Shown here: positions 27,160 to 40,078 of the stretch, in pieces | Layout: each line of letters starts with the position of its first letter | Position numbering within the stretch: position 1 is the first letter of the stretch | DNA from: Henricia sp. BOLD:AAB3569 | Lineage: Eukaryota; Echinodermata; Asteroidea; Spinulosida; Echinasteridae | Direction of reading: 5' to 3' | NCBI GenBank assembly: GCA_037783545.1 | Contig: JBBELK010001531.1 | Location: forward strand, 1-64,000 | DNA length: 64,000 bases | Position numbers and translations under genes: made by a program | The notes under the pieces: generated by a model | Seen by the model: only the letters and a program-made list of their open reading frames with translations | What the model was told of the DNA's origin: nothing | Databases searched by the model: none

Positions 27160-30100
27160 GTGTGTCCCAAATGCCGGCAAATTTGGAAATCAAGGAATTT
27201 TCCAACCAACTTCAAATTTTGCATGCTCCAAACTGTATATATTCCGCACTTGTCATGCAAAATTGACAGATTTTCGCTGGGAAATGACGGAGAACTTTCA
27301 GAGTTTAGGGAAAACGGAGCTCGGCTGCGTGGTTATTCCCCTAACCGTGGCTGTTGGGACACCCTGCGCCGCGCTGGTGTACATTTGTACGGCCGTTGAC
27401 TCACCCCAGATTGTGACGGGAATTAGGTCAAAGTGTTTCCCAAATGCCGGCAAATTTGGAAATCAAGGAATTTTCCAAACAACTTCAAATTTTTGCATGC
27501 TCCAAACTGTATATATTCCGCACTTGTCATGCAAAATTGACAGATTTTCGCTGGGAAATGACGGAGAAATTTCAGAGTTCAGGGAAAACGGAGCTCGGCT
27601 GCGTGGTTATTCCCCTAACCGTGGCTGTTGGGACACCCTGCGCATGCGCTGGTGTACATTTCTACGGCCGTTGACTCACCCCAGATTGTGACGGGAATTA
27701 GGTCAAAGTGTGTCCCAAATGCCGGCAAATTTGGAAATCAAGGAATTTTCCAACCAACTTCAAATTTTGCATGCTCCAAACTGTATATATTCCGCACTTG
27801 TCATGCAAAATTGACAGATTTTCGCTGGGAAATGACGGAGAAATTTCAGAGTTTAGGGAAAACGGAGCTCGGCTGCGTGGTTATTCCCCTAACCGTGGCT
27901 GTTGGGACACGCTGCGCATGCGCTGGTGTACATTTCTAAGGCCATTGACTCACCCCAGATTGTGACGGGAATTAGGTCAAAGTGTGTCCCAAATGCCGGC
28001 AAATTTGGAAATCAAGGAATTTTCCAACCAACTTCAAATTTTGCATGCTCCAAACTGTATATATTCCGCACTTGTCATGCAAAAATGACAGATTTTCGCT
28101 GGGAAATGACGGAGAAATTTCAGAGTTTAGGGAAAACGGAGCTCGGCTGCGTGGTTATTCCATAACCGTGGCTGTTGGGACACCCTGCGCCGCGCTTGTG
28201 TACATTTCTACGGCCGTTGACTCACCCCAGATTGTGACGGGAATTAGGTCAAAGTGTGTCCCAAATGCCGGCAAATTTGGAAATCAAGGAATTTTCCAAT
28301 CAACTTCAAATTTTGCATGCTCCAAACTGTATATATTCCGCACTTGTCATGCAAAATTGACAGATTTTCGCTGGGAAATGACGGAGAAATTTCAGAGTTT
28401 AGGGAAAACGGAGCTCGGCTGCGTGGTTATTCCCCTAACCGTGGCTGTTGGGACACCCTGCGCATGCGCCGCGCTGGTGTACATTTGTACGGCCGTTGAC
28501 TCACCCCAGATTGTGACGGGAATTAGGTCAAAGTGTTTCCCAAATGCCGGCAAATTTGTAAATCAAGGAATTTTCCAACCAACTTCAAATTTTGCATGCT
28601 CCAAACTGTATATATTCCGCACTTGTCATGCAAAATTGACAGATTTTCGCTGGGAAATGACGGAGAAATTTCAGAGTTCAGGGAAAACGGAGCTCGGCTG
28701 CGTGGTTATTCCCCTAACCGTGGCTGTTGGGACACCCTGCGCATGCGCTGGTGTACATTTCTACGGCCGTTGACTCACCCCAGATTGTGACGGGAATTAG
28801 GTCAAAGTGTGTCCCAAATGCCGGCAAATTTGGAAATCAAGGAATTTTCCAACCAACTTCAAATTTTGCATGCTCCAAACTGTATATATTCCGTACTTGT
28901 CATGCAAAATTGACAGATTTTCGCTGGGAAATGACGGAGAACTTTCAGAGTTTAGGGAAAACGGAGCTCGGCTGCGTGGTTATTCCCCTAACCGTGGCTG
29001 TTGGGACACCCTGCGCCGCGCTGGTGTACATTTGTACGGCCGTTGACTCACCCCAGATTGTGACGGGAATTAGGTCAAAGTGTTTCCCAAATGCCGGCAA
29101 ATTTGGAAATCAAGGAATTTTCCAAACAACTTCAAATTTTTGCATGCTCCAAACTGTATATATTCCGCACTTGTCATGCAAAATTGACAGATTTTCGCTG
29201 GGAAATGACGGAGAAATTTCAGAGTTCAGGGAAAACGGAGCTCGGCTGCGTGGTTATTCCCCTAACCGTGGCTGTTGGGACACCCTGCGCATGCGCTGGT
29301 GTACATTTCTACGGCCGTTGACTCACCCCAGATTGTGACGGGAATTAGGTCAAAGTGTGTCCCAAATGCCGGCAAATTTGGAAATCAAGGAATTTTCCAA
29401 CCAACTTCAAATTTTGCATGCTCCAAACTGTATATATTCCGCACTTGTCATGCAAAATTGACAGATTTTCGCTGGGAAATGACGGAGAAATTTCAGAGTT
29501 TAGGGAAAACCGAGCTCGGCTGCGTGGTTATTCCCCTAACCGTGGCTGTTGGGACACGCTGCGCATGCGCTGGTGTACATTTCTAAGGCCGTTGACTCAC
29601 CCCAGATTGTGACGGGAATTAGGTCAAAGTGTGTCCCAAATGCCGGCAAATTTGGAAATCAAGGAATTTTCCAACCAACTTCAAATTTTGCATGCTCCAA
29701 ACTGTATATATTCCGCACTTGTCATGCAAAAATGACAGATTTTCGCTGGGAAATGACGGAGAAATTTCAGAGTTTAGGGAAAACGGAGCTCGGCTGCGTG
29801 GTTATTCCCATAACCGTGGCTGTTGGGACACCCTGCGCCGCGCTTGTGTACATTTCTACGGCCGTTGACTCACCCCAGATTGTGACGGGAATTAGGTCAA
29901 AGTGTGTCCCAAATGCCGGCAAATTTGGAAATCAAGGAATTTTCCAACCAACTTCAAATTTTGCATGCTCCAAACTGTATATATTCCGCACTTGTCATGC
30001 AAAATTGACAGATTTTCGCTGGGAAATGACGGAGAAATTTCAGAGTTTAGGGAAAACGGAGCTCGGCTGCGTGGTTATTCCCCTAACCGTGGCTGTTGGG

Positions 30101-30454
30101 ACACCCTGCGCATGCGCCGCGCTGGTGTACATTTGTACGGCCGTTGACTCACCCCAGATTGTGACGGGAATTAGGTCAAAGTGTTTCCCAAATGCCGGCA
30201 AATTTGTAAATCAAGGAATTTTCCAACCAACTTCAAATTTTGCATGCTCCAAACTGTATATATTCCGCACTTGTCATGCAAAATTGACAGATTTTCGCTG
30301 GGAAATGACGGAGAAATTTCAGAGTTCAGGGAAAACGGAGCTCGGCTGCGTGGTTATTCCCCTAACCGTGGCTGTTGGGACACCCTGCGCATGCGCTGGT
30401 GTACATTTCTACGGCCGTTGACTCACCCCAGATTGTGACGGGAATTAGGTCAAA
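27160..30454. repeat. Tandem six-monomer higher-order repeat, two copies of ~1.647 kb
   Basis: 27160-28806 and 28807-30454 share marker order. It runs GAGAACTTTCAG, then GTGTTTCCC with TTCCAAACAAC and an extra T before TGCATGC, then GACACGCTGCGC, CAAAAATGAC, a CATAACCGTGG variant, and GTGTTTCCC with TTTGTAAATC. The copies differ by only a handful of bases that I could find, for example GCCATTGAC at 27942, CCAATCAAC at 28297, CCGTACTTG at 28892 and AACCGAGC at 29508. Confidence 0.87.
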
Positions 30455-31552
30455 GTGTGTCCCAAATGCCGGCAAATTTGGAAATCAAGGAATTTTCCAA
30501 CCAACTTCAAATTTTGCATGCTCCAAACTGTATATATTCCGCACTTGTCATGCAAATTTGACAGATTTTCGCTGGGAAATGACGGAGAAATTTCAGAGTT
30601 TAGGGAAAACGGAGCTCGGCTGCGTGGTTATTCCCCTAACCGTGGCTGTTGGGACACCCTGCGCCGCGCTGGTGTACATTTGTACGGCCGTTGACTCACC
30701 CCAGATTGTGACGGGAATTAGGTCAAAGTGTGTCCCAAATGCCGGCAAATTTGGAAATCAAGGAATTTTCCAACCAACTTCAAATTTTGCATGCTCCAAA
30801 CTGTATATATTCCGCACTTGTCATGCAAAATTGACAGATTTTCGCTGGGAAATGACGGAGAAATTTCAGAGTTTAGGGAAAACGGAGCTCGGCTGCGTGG
30901 TTATTCCCCTAACCGTGGCTGTTGGGACACCCTGCGCCGCGCTGGTGTACATTTGTACGGCCGTTGACTCACCCCTGATTGTGACGGGAATTAGGTCAAA
31001 GTGTGTCCCAAATGCCGGCAAATTTGGAAATCAAGGAATTTTCCAACCAACTTCAAATTTTGCATGCTCCAAACTGTATATATTCCGCACTTGTCATGCA
31101 AAATTGACAGATTTTCGCTGGGAAATGACGGAGAAATTTCAGAGTTTAGGGAAAACGGAGCTCGGCTGCGTGGTTAATCCCCTAACCGTGACTGTTGGGA
31201 CACCCTGCGCATGCGCCGCGCTGGTGTACATTTGTACGGCCGTTGACTCACCCCAGATTGTGACGGGAATTAGGTCAAAGTGTGTCCCAAATGCCGGCAA
31301 ATTTGGAAATCAAGGAATTTTCCAACCAACTTCAAATTTTGCATGCTCCAAACTGTATATATTCCGCACTTGTCATGCACAATTGACAGATTTTCGCTGG
31401 GAAATGACGGAGAAATTTCAGAGTTTAGGGAAAACGGAGCTCGGCTGCGTGGTTATTCCCCTAACCGTGGCTGTTGGGACACCCTGCGCCGCGCTGGTGT
31501 ACATTTGTACAGCCGTTGACTCACCCCAGATTGTGACGGGAATTAGGTCAAA

Positions 31553-34500
31553 GTGTGTCCCAAATGCCGGCAAATTTGGAAATCAAGGAATTTTCCAACC
31601 AACTTCAAATTTTGCATGCTCCAAACTGTATATATTCCGCACTTGTCATGCAAAATTGACAGATTTTCGCGTGGAAATGACGGAGAAATTTCAGAGTTTA
31701 GGGAAAACGGAGCTCGGCTGCGTGGTTATTCCCCTAACCGTGGCTGTTGGGACACCCTGCGCCGCGCTGGTGTACATTTGTACGGCCGTTGACTCACCCC
31801 AGATTGTGACGGGAATTAGGTCAAAGTGTGTCCCAAATGCCGGCAAATTTGGAAATCAAGGAATTTTCCAACCAATTTCAAATTTTGCATGCTCCAAACT
31901 GTATATATTCCGCACTTGTTATGCAAAATTGACAGATTTTCGCTGGGAAATGACGGAGAAATTTCAGAGTTTAGGGAAAACGGAGCTCGGCTGCGTGGTT
32001 ATTCCCCTAACCGTGGATGTTGGGACACCCTGCGCCGCGCTGGTGTACATTTGTACGGCCGTTGACTCACCCCAGATTGTGACGGGAATTAGGTCAAAGT
32101 GTGTCCCAAATGCCGGCAAATTTGGAAATCAAGGAATTTTCCAACCAACTTCAAATTTTGCATGCTCCAAACTGTATATATTCCGCACTTGTCATGCACA
32201 ATTGACAGATTTTCGCTGGGAAATGACGGAGAAATTTCAGAGTTTAGGGAAAACGGAGCTCGGCTGCGTGGTTATTCCCCTAACCGTGGCTGTTGGGACA
32301 CCCTGCGCATGCGCCGCGCTGGTGTACATTTGTACGGCCGTTGACTCACCCCAGATTGTGACGGGAATTAGGTCAAAGTGTGTCCCAAATGCCGGCAAAT
32401 TTGGAAATCAAGGAATTTTCCAACCAACTTCAAATTGTGCATGCTCCAAACTGTATATATTCCGCACTTGTCATGCAAAATTGACAGATTTTCGCTGGGA
32501 AATGACGGAGAAATTTCAGAGTTTAGGGAAAACGGAGCTCGGCTGCGTGGTTATTCCCCTAACCGTGGCTGTTGGGACACCCTGCGCCGCGCTGGTGTAC
32601 ATTTGTACGGCCGTTGACTCACCCCAGATTGTGACGGGAATTAGGTCAAAGTGTGTCCCAAATGCCGGCAAATTTGGAAATCAAGGAATTTTCCAACCAA
32701 CTTCAAATTTTGCATGCTCCAAACTGTATATATTCCGCACTTGTCATGCAAAATTGACAGATTTTCGCTGGGAAATTACGGAGAAATTTCAGAGTTTAGG
32801 GAAAACGAAGCTCGGCTGCGTGGTTATTCCCCTAACCGTGGCTGTTGGGACACCCTGCGCATGCGCTGGTGTACATTTCTACGGCCGTTGACTCACCCCA
32901 GATTGTGACGGGAATTAGGTCAAAGTGTGTCCCAAATGCCGGCAAATTTGGAAATCAAGGAATTTTCCAACCAACTTCAAATTTTGCATGCTCCAAACTG
33001 TATATATTCCGCACTTGTCATGCAAAATTGACAGATTTTCGCTGGGAAATGACGGAGAAATTTCAGAGTTTAGGGAAAACGGAGCTCGGCTGCGTGGTTA
33101 TTCCCCTAACCGTGGCTGTTGGGACACCCTGCGCCGCGCTGGTGTACATTTGTACGGCCGTTGACTCACCCCAGATTGTGACGGGAATTAGGTCAAAGTG
33201 TGTCCCAAATGCCGGCAAATTTGGAAATCAAGGAATTTTCCAACCAACTTCAAATTTTGCATGCTCCAAACTGTATATATTCCGCACTTGTCATGCACAA
33301 TTGACAGATTTTCGCTGGGAAATGACGGAGAAATTTCAGAGTTTAGGGAAAACGGAGCTCGGCTGCGTGGTTATTCCCCTGACCGTGGCTGTTGGGACAC
33401 CCTGCGCATGCGCCGCGCTGGTGTACATTTGTACGGCCGTTGACTCACCCCAGATTGTGACGGGAATTAGGTCAAAGTGTGTCCCAAATGCCGGCAAATT
33501 TGGAAATCAAGGAATTTTCCAACCAACTTCAAATTTTGCATGCTCCAAACTGTATATATTCCGCACTTGTCATGCAAAATTGACAGATTTTCGCTGGGAA
33601 ATGACGGAGAAATTTCAGAGTTTAGGGAAAACGGAGCTCGGCTGCGTGGTTATTCCCCTAACCGTGGCTGTTGGGACACCCTCGCCGCGCTGGTGTACAT
33701 TTGTACGGCCGTTGACTCACCCCAGATTGTGACGGAATTAGGTCAAAGTGTGTCCCAAATGCCGGCAAATTTGGAAATCAAGGAATTTTCCAACCAACTT
33801 CAAATTTTGCATGCTCCAAACTGTATATATTCCGCACTTGTCATGCAAAATTGACAGATTTTCGCTGGGAAATGACGGATAAATTTCAGAGTTTAGGGAA
33901 AACGGAGCTCGGCTGCGTGGTTATTCCCCTAACCGTGGCTGTTGGGACACCCTGCGCATGCGCCGCGCTGGTGTACATTTGTACAGCCGTTGACTCACCC
34001 CAGATTGTGACGGGAATTAGGTCAAAGTGTGTCCCAAATGCCGGCAAATTTGGAAATCAAGGAATTTTCCAACCAACTTCAAATTTTGCATGCTCCAAAC
34101 TGTATATATTCCGCACTTGTCATGCAAAATTGACAGATTTTCGCGTGGAAATGACGGAGAAATTTCAGAGTTTAGGGAAAACGGAGCTCGGCTGCGTGGT
34201 TATTCCCCTAACCGTGGCTGTTGGGACACCCTGCGCCGCGCTGGTGTACATTTGTACGGCCGTTGACTCACCCCAGATTGTGACGGGAATTAGGTCAAAG
34301 TGTGTCCCAAATGCCGGCAAATTTGGAAATCAAGGAATTTTCCAACCAATTTCAAATTTTGCATGCTCCAAACTGTATATATTCCGCACTTGTTATGCAA
34401 AATTGACAGATTTTCGCTGGGAAATGACGGAGAAATTTCAGAGTTTAGGGAAAACGGAGCTCGGCTGCGTGGTTATTCCCCTAACCGTGGATGTTGGGAC

Positions 34501-35397
34501 ACCCTGCGCCGCGCTGGTGTACATTTGTACGGCCGTTGACTCACCCCAGATTGTGACGGGAATTAGGTCAAAGTGTGTCCCAAATGCCGGCAAATTTGGA
34601 AATCAAGGAATTTTCCAACCAACTTCAAATTTTGCATGCTCCAAACTGTATATATTCCGCACTTGTCATGCACAATTGACAGATTTTCGCTGGGAAATGA
34701 CGGAGAAATTTCAGAGTTTAGGGAAAACGGAGCTCGGCTGCGTGGTTATTCCCCTAACCGTGGCTGTTGGGACACCCTGCGCATGCGCCGCGCTGGTGTA
34801 CATTTGTACGGCCGTTGACTCACCCCAGATTGTGACGGGAATTAGGTCAAAGTGTGTCCCCAAATGCCGGCAAATTTGGAAATCAAGGAATTTTCCAACC
34901 AACTTCAAATTGTGCATGCTCCAAACTGTATATATTCCGCACTTGTCATGCAAAATTGACAGATTTTCGCTGGGAAATGACGGAGAAATTTCAGAGTTTA
35001 GGGAAAACGGAGCTCGGCTGCGTGGTTATTCCCCTAACCGTGGCTGTTGGGACACCCTGCGCCGCGCTGGTGTACATTTGTACGGCCGTTGACTCACCCC
35101 AGATTGTGACGGGAATTAGGTCAAAGTGTGTCCCAAATGCCGGCAAATTTGGAAATCAAGGAATTTTCCAACCAACTTCAAATTTTACATGCTCCAAACT
35201 GTATATATTCCGCACTTGTCATGCAAAATTGACAGATTTTCGCTGGGAAATTACGGAGAAATTTCAGAGTTTAGGGAAAACGGAGCTCGGCTGCGTGGTT
35301 ATTCCCCTAACCGTGGCTGTTGGGACACCCTCGCCGCGCTGGTGTACATTTGTACGGCCGTTGACTCACCCCAGATTGTGACGGGAATTAGGTCAAA
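31553..35397. repeat. Five-monomer block repeated at 2,474-bp spacing
   Basis: Monomers at 31553, 31826, 32099, 32378 and 32651 recur at 34027, 34300, 34573, 34852 and 35126. Markers shared by both are ACAGCCGTTGAC just upstream, TTCGCGTGGAAATG, CCAATTTCAAATT with CTTGTTATGC, CCGTGGATGTTGG, CATGCACAATTG, AATTGTGCATGC and GGGAAATTACGG. The four monomers between the blocks (32925-34026) are of other types, so the spacing corresponds to nine monomers. Confidence 0.82.
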
Positions 35398-37331
35398 GTG
35401 TGTCCCAAATGCCGGCAAATTTGGAAATCAAGGAATTTTCCAACCAACTTCAAATTTTGCATGCTCCAAACTGTATATATTCCGCACTTGTCATGCAAAA
35501 TTGACAGATTTTCGCTGGGAAATGACGGATAAATTTCAGAGTTTAGGGAAAACGGAGCTCGGCTGCGTGGTTATTCCCCTAACCGTGGCTGTTGGGACAC
35601 CCTGCGCATGCGCCGCGCTGGTGTACATTTGTACGGCCGTTGACTCACCCCAGATTGTGACGGGAATTAGGTCAAAGTGTGTCCCAAATGCCGGCAAATT
35701 TGGAAATCAAGGAATTTTCCAACCAACTTCAAATTGTGCATGCTCCAAACTGTATATATTCCGCACTTGTCATGCAAAATTGACAGATTTTCGCTGGGAA
35801 ATTACGGAGAAATTTCAGAGTTTAGGGAAAACGGAGCTCGGCTGCGTGGTTATTCCCCTAACCGTGGCTGTTGGGACACCCTGCGCCGCGCTGGTGTACA
35901 TTTGTACGGCCGTTGACTCACCCCAGATTGTGACGGGAATTAGGTCAAAGTGTGTCCCAAATGCCGGCAAATTTGGAAATCAAGGAATTTTCCAACCAAC
36001 TTCAAATTTTGCATGCTCCAAACTGTATATATTCCGCACTTGTCATGCACAATTGACAGATTTTCGCTGGGAAATGACGGAGAAATTTCAGAGTTTAGGG
36101 AAAACGGAGCTCGGCTGCGTGGTTATTCCCCTGACCGTGGCTGTTGGGACACCCTGCGCATGCGCCGCGCTGGTGTACATTTGTACGGCCGTTGACTCAC
36201 CCCAGATTGTGACGGGAATTAGGTCAAAGTGTGTCCCAAATGCCGGCAAATTTGGAAATCAAGGAATTTTCCAACCAACTTCAAATTTTACATGCTCCAA
36301 ACTGTATATATTCCGCACTTGTCATGCAAAATTGACAGATTTTCGCTGGGAAATGACGGAGAAATTTCAGAGTTTAGGGAAAACGGAGCTCGGCTGCGTG
36401 GTTATTCCCCTAACCGTGGCTGTTGGGACACCCTCGCCGCGCTGGTGTACATTTGTACGGCCGTTGACTCACCCCAGATTGTGACGGGAATTAGGTCAAA
36501 GTGTGTCCCAAATGCCGGCAAATTTGGAAATCAAGGAATTTTCCAACCAACTTCAAATTTTGCATGCTCCAAACTGTATATATTCCGCACTTGTCATGCA
36601 AAATTGACAGATTTTCGCTGGGAAATGACGGATAAATTTCAGAGTTTAGGGAAAACGGAGCTCGGCTGCGTGGTTATTCCCCTAACCGTGGCTGTTGGGA
36701 CACCCTGCGCATGCGCCGCGCTGGTGTACATTTGTACGGCCGTTGACTCACCCCAGATTGTGACGGGAATTAGGTCAAAGTGTGTCCCAAATGCCGGCAA
36801 ATTTGGAAATCAAGGAATTTTCCAACCAACTTCAAATTGTGCATGCTCCAAACTGTATATATTCCGCACTTGTCATGCAAAATTGACAGATTTTCGCTGG
36901 GAAATTACGGAGAAATTTCAGAGTTTAGGGAAAACGAAGCTTGGCTGCGTGGTTATTCCCCTAACCGTGGCTGTTGGGACACCCTGCGCCGCGCTGGTGT
37001 ACATTTGTACGGCCGTTGACTCACCCCAGATTGTGACGGGAATTAGGTCAAAGTGTGTCCCAAATGCCGGCAAATTTGGAAATCAAGGAATTTTCCAACC
37101 AACTTCAAATTTTGCATGCTCCAAACTGTATATATTCCGCACTTGTCATGCACAATTGACAGATTTTCGCTGGGAAATGACGGAGAAATTTCAGAGTTTA
37201 GGGAAAACGGAGCTCGGCTGCGTGGTTATTCCCCTGACCGTGGCTGTTGGGACACCCTGCGCATGCGCCGCGCTGGTGTACATTTGTACGGCCGTTGACT
37301 CACCCCAGATTGTGACGGGAATTAGGTCAAA
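35126..37331. repeat. Four-monomer (1,103-bp) higher-order cassette in tandem
   Basis: Units 35126-36228 and 36229-37331 each consist of four monomers of 272, 279, 273 and 279 bp. The first has TTTTACATGC, the second GACGGATAAATTT, the third AATTGTGCATGC plus GAAATTACGG, and the fourth CATGCACAATTG plus CCCCTGACCG. The lengths sum to 1,103, the spacing observed. Further copies, complete or altered, start at 37332, 41177 and 42280. The cassette is the local seed of the 34-46 kb region. Confidence 0.88.
36229..36500. repeat. Representative 272-bp monomer class
   Basis: The GC-rich segment reads CCCTCGCCGCGC, one base shorter than the common CCCTGCGCCGCGC. I see this class only between about 33.5 and 57.3 kb, for example at 33682, 35330, 36433, 37536, 39184, 41382, 42484, 43859, 45509, 48254, 50177, 55385 and 57308. 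In nearly every case the next monomer carries GACGGATAAATTT in place of GACGGAGAAATTT. The class is therefore locked into one recurring cassette and probably arose once. Confidence 0.88.
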
Positions 37332-38210
37332 GTGTGTCCCAAATGCCGGCAAATTTGGAAATCAAGGAATTTTCCAACCAACTTCAAATTTTACATGCTC
37401 CAAACTGTATATATTCCGCACTTGTCATGCAAAATTGACAGATTTTCGCTGGGAAATGACGGAGAAATTTCAGAGTTTAGGGAAAACGGAGCTCGGCTGC
37501 GTGGTTATTCCCCTAACCGTGGCTGTTGGGACACCCTCGCCGCGCTGGTGTACATTTGTACGGCCGTTGACTCACCCCAGATTGTGACGGGAATTAGGTC
37601 AAAGTGTGTCCCAAATGCCGGCAAATTTGGAAATCAAGGAATTTTCCAACCAACTTCAAATTTTGCATGCTCCAAACTGTATATATTCCGCACTTGTCAT
37701 GCAAAATTGACAGATTTTCGCTGGGAAATGACGGATAAATTTCAGAGTTTAGGGAAAACGGAGCTCGGCTGCGTGGTTATTCCCCTAACCGTGGCTGTTG
37801 GGACACCCTGCGCATGCGCCGCGCTGGTGTACATTTGTACGGCCGTTGACTCACCCCAGATTGTGACGGGAATTAGGTCAAAGTGTGTCCCAAATGCCGG
37901 CAAATTTGGAAATCAAGGAATTTTCCAACCAACTTCAAATTTTGCATGCTCCAAACTGTATATATTCCGCACTTGTCATGCAAAATTGACAGATTTTCGC
38001 TGGGAAATGACGGAGAAATTTCAGAGTTTAGGGAAAACGGAGCTCGGCTGCGTGGTTATTCCCCTAACCGTGGCTGTTGGGACACCCTGCGCCGCGCTGG
38101 TGTACATTTGTACGGCCGTTGACTCACCCCAGATTGTGACGGGAATTAGGTCAAAGTGTGTCCCAAATGCCGGCAAATTTGGAAATCAAGGAATTTTCCA
38201 ACCAACTTCA

Positions 38211-38260
38211 AATTTTGCATGCTCCAAACTGTATATATTCCGCACTTGTCATGCAAAATT
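38211..38260. repeat. Conserved 11-bp inverted repeat with 28-bp AT-rich spacer (representative copy)
   Basis: The arms are AATTTTGCATG (38211-38221) and CATGCAAAATT (38250-38260), exact reverse complements, separated by 28 bases containing TATATATTCC. The structure is present in most monomers and so recurs around 200 times. Known variants hit one arm only (TTTTACATG, TTGTGCATG, CATGCACAATT, CATGCAAATTT, CAAAAATGAC) with no matching change in the other. There is thus no sign of selection for base pairing. It could form a hairpin or be a dyad-symmetric protein site; neither is shown. Confidence 0.75.
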
Positions 38261-38392
38261 GACAGATTTTCGCTGGGAAATGACGGAGAAATTTCAGAGT
38301 TTAGGGAAAACGGAGCTCGGCTGCGTGGTTATTCCCCTAACCGTGGCTGTTGGGACACCCTGCGCCGCGCTGGTGTACATTTGTACGGCCGT

Positions 38393-38399
38393 TGACTCA
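38393..38399. promoter_or_regulatory. TGACTCA heptamer (AP-1/TRE consensus) present in nearly every monomer (representative)
   Basis: GTTGACTCACCCC contains a perfect AP-1 (TRE) heptamer just after the ACGGCCGT palindrome. It is kept in nearly all monomers; rare exceptions are GACTCTCCCC near 48286 and 55417. With array multiplicity this makes over 200 sites in the window. A perfect heptamer match is clear; occupancy by bZIP proteins is unproven and may be incidental. Confidence 0.4.
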
Positions 38400-40078
38400 C
38401 CCCAGATTGTGACGGGAATTAGGTCAAAGTGTGTCCCAAATGCCGGCAAATTTGGAAATCAAGGAATTTTCCAACCAACTTCAAATTTTGCATGCTCCAA
38501 ACTGTATATATTCCGCACTTGTCATGCAAAATTGACAGATTTTCGCTGGGAAATGACGGAGAAATTTCAGAGTTTAGGGAAAACGGAGCTCGGCTGCGTG
38601 GTTATTCCCCTAACCGTGGCTGTTGGGACACCCTGCGCCGCGCTGGTGTACATTTGTACGGCCGTTGACTCACCCCAGATTGTGACGGGAATTAGGTCAA
38701 AGTGTGTCCCAAATGCCGGCAAATTTGGAAATCAAGGAATTTTCCAACCAACTTCAAATTTTGCATGCTCCAAACTGTATATATTCCGCACTTGTCATGC
38801 ACAATTGACAGATTTTCGCTGGGAAATGACGGAGAAATTTCAGAGTTTAGGGAAAACGGAGCTCGGCTGCGTGGTTATTCCCCTGACCGTGGCTGTTGGG
38901 ACACCCTGCGCATGCGCCGCGCTGGTGTACATTTGTACGGCCGTTGACTCACCCCAGATTGTGACGGGAATTAGGTCAAAGTGTGTCCCAAATGCCGGCA
39001 AATTTGGAAATCAAGGAATTTTCCAACCAACTTCAAATTTTACATGCTCCAAACTGTATATATTCCGCACTTGTCATGCAAAATTGACAGATTTTCGCTG
39101 GGAAATGACGGAGAAATTTCAGAGTTTAGGGAAAACGGAGCTCGGCTGCGTGGTTATTCCCCTAACCGTGGCTGTTGGGACACCCTCGCCGCGCTGGTGT
39201 ACATTTGTACGGCCGTTGACTCACCCCAGATTGTGACGGGAATTAGGTCAAAGTGTGTCCCAAATGCCGGCAAATTTAGAAATCAAGGAATTTTCCAACC
39301 AACTTCAAATTTTGCATGCTCCAAACTGTATATATTCCGCACTTGTCATGCAAAATTGACAGATTTTCGCTGGGAAATGACGGATAAATTTCAGAGTTTA
39401 GGGAAAACGGAGCTCGGCTGCGTGGTTATTCCCCTAACCGTGGCTGTTGGGACACCCTGCGCATGCGCCGCGCTGGTGTACATTTGTACGGCCGTTGACT
39501 CACCCCAGATTGTGACGGGAATTAGGTCAAAGTGTGTCCCAAATGCCGGCAAATTTGGAAATCAAGGAATTTTCCAACCAACTTCAAATTTTGCATGCTC
39601 CAAACTGTATATATTCCGCACTTGTCATGCAAAATTGACAGATTTTCGCTGGGAAATGACGGAGAAATTTCAGAGTTTAGGGAAAACGGAGCTCGGCTGC
39701 GTGGTTATTCCCCTAACCGTGGCTGTTGGGACACCCTGCGCCGCGCTGGTGTACATTTGTACGGCCGTTGACTCACCCCAGATTGTGACGGGAATTAGGT
39801 CAAAGTGTGTCCCAAATGCCGGCAAATTTGGAAATCAAGGAATTTTCCAACCAACTTCAAATTTTGCATGCTCCAAACTGTATATATTCCGCACTTGTCA
39901 TGCAAAATTGACAGATTTTCGCTGGGAAATGACGGAGAAATTTCAGAGTTTAGGGGAAAACGGAGCTCGGCTGCGTGGTTATTCCCCTAACCGTGGCTGT
40001 TGGGACACCCTGCGCCGCGCTGGTGTACATTTGTACGGCCGTTGACTCACCCCAGATTGTGACGGGAATTAGGTCAAA

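Larger units (their letters stand above)
38156..38428. repeat. Reference 273-bp monomer (commonest class)
   Basis: I give this copy as the type monomer because it and its neighbours at 37883 and 38429 appear to match the consensus. Counting from its first G, the 11-bp inverted-repeat arms lie at positions 56-66 and 95-105, TATATATT lies between them, and the SacI site is at 158-163. The length-variable GC segment is at about 206-218, the ACGGCCGT palindrome (EagI site) at 230-237, and the TGACTCA heptamer at 238-244. The length is exactly 91 codons, which keeps one forward frame open from monomer to monomer. Confidence 0.9.

Noticed and set aside
38270-38290. Possible CENP-B box in TTTTCGCTGGGAAATGACGG
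   Set aside because: It resembles the box loosely (TTCG, TGG, CGG), but the required spacing NTTCGNNNNANNCGGGN is not met. It is better treated as chance similarity.
38321-38345. Telomere-like CCCTAA in TTCCCCTAACC
   Set aside because: Only one unit per monomer with no tandem CCCTAA run, so no evidence of telomeric repeats; the GGTTA/TAACC match around it is a short inverted repeat only.
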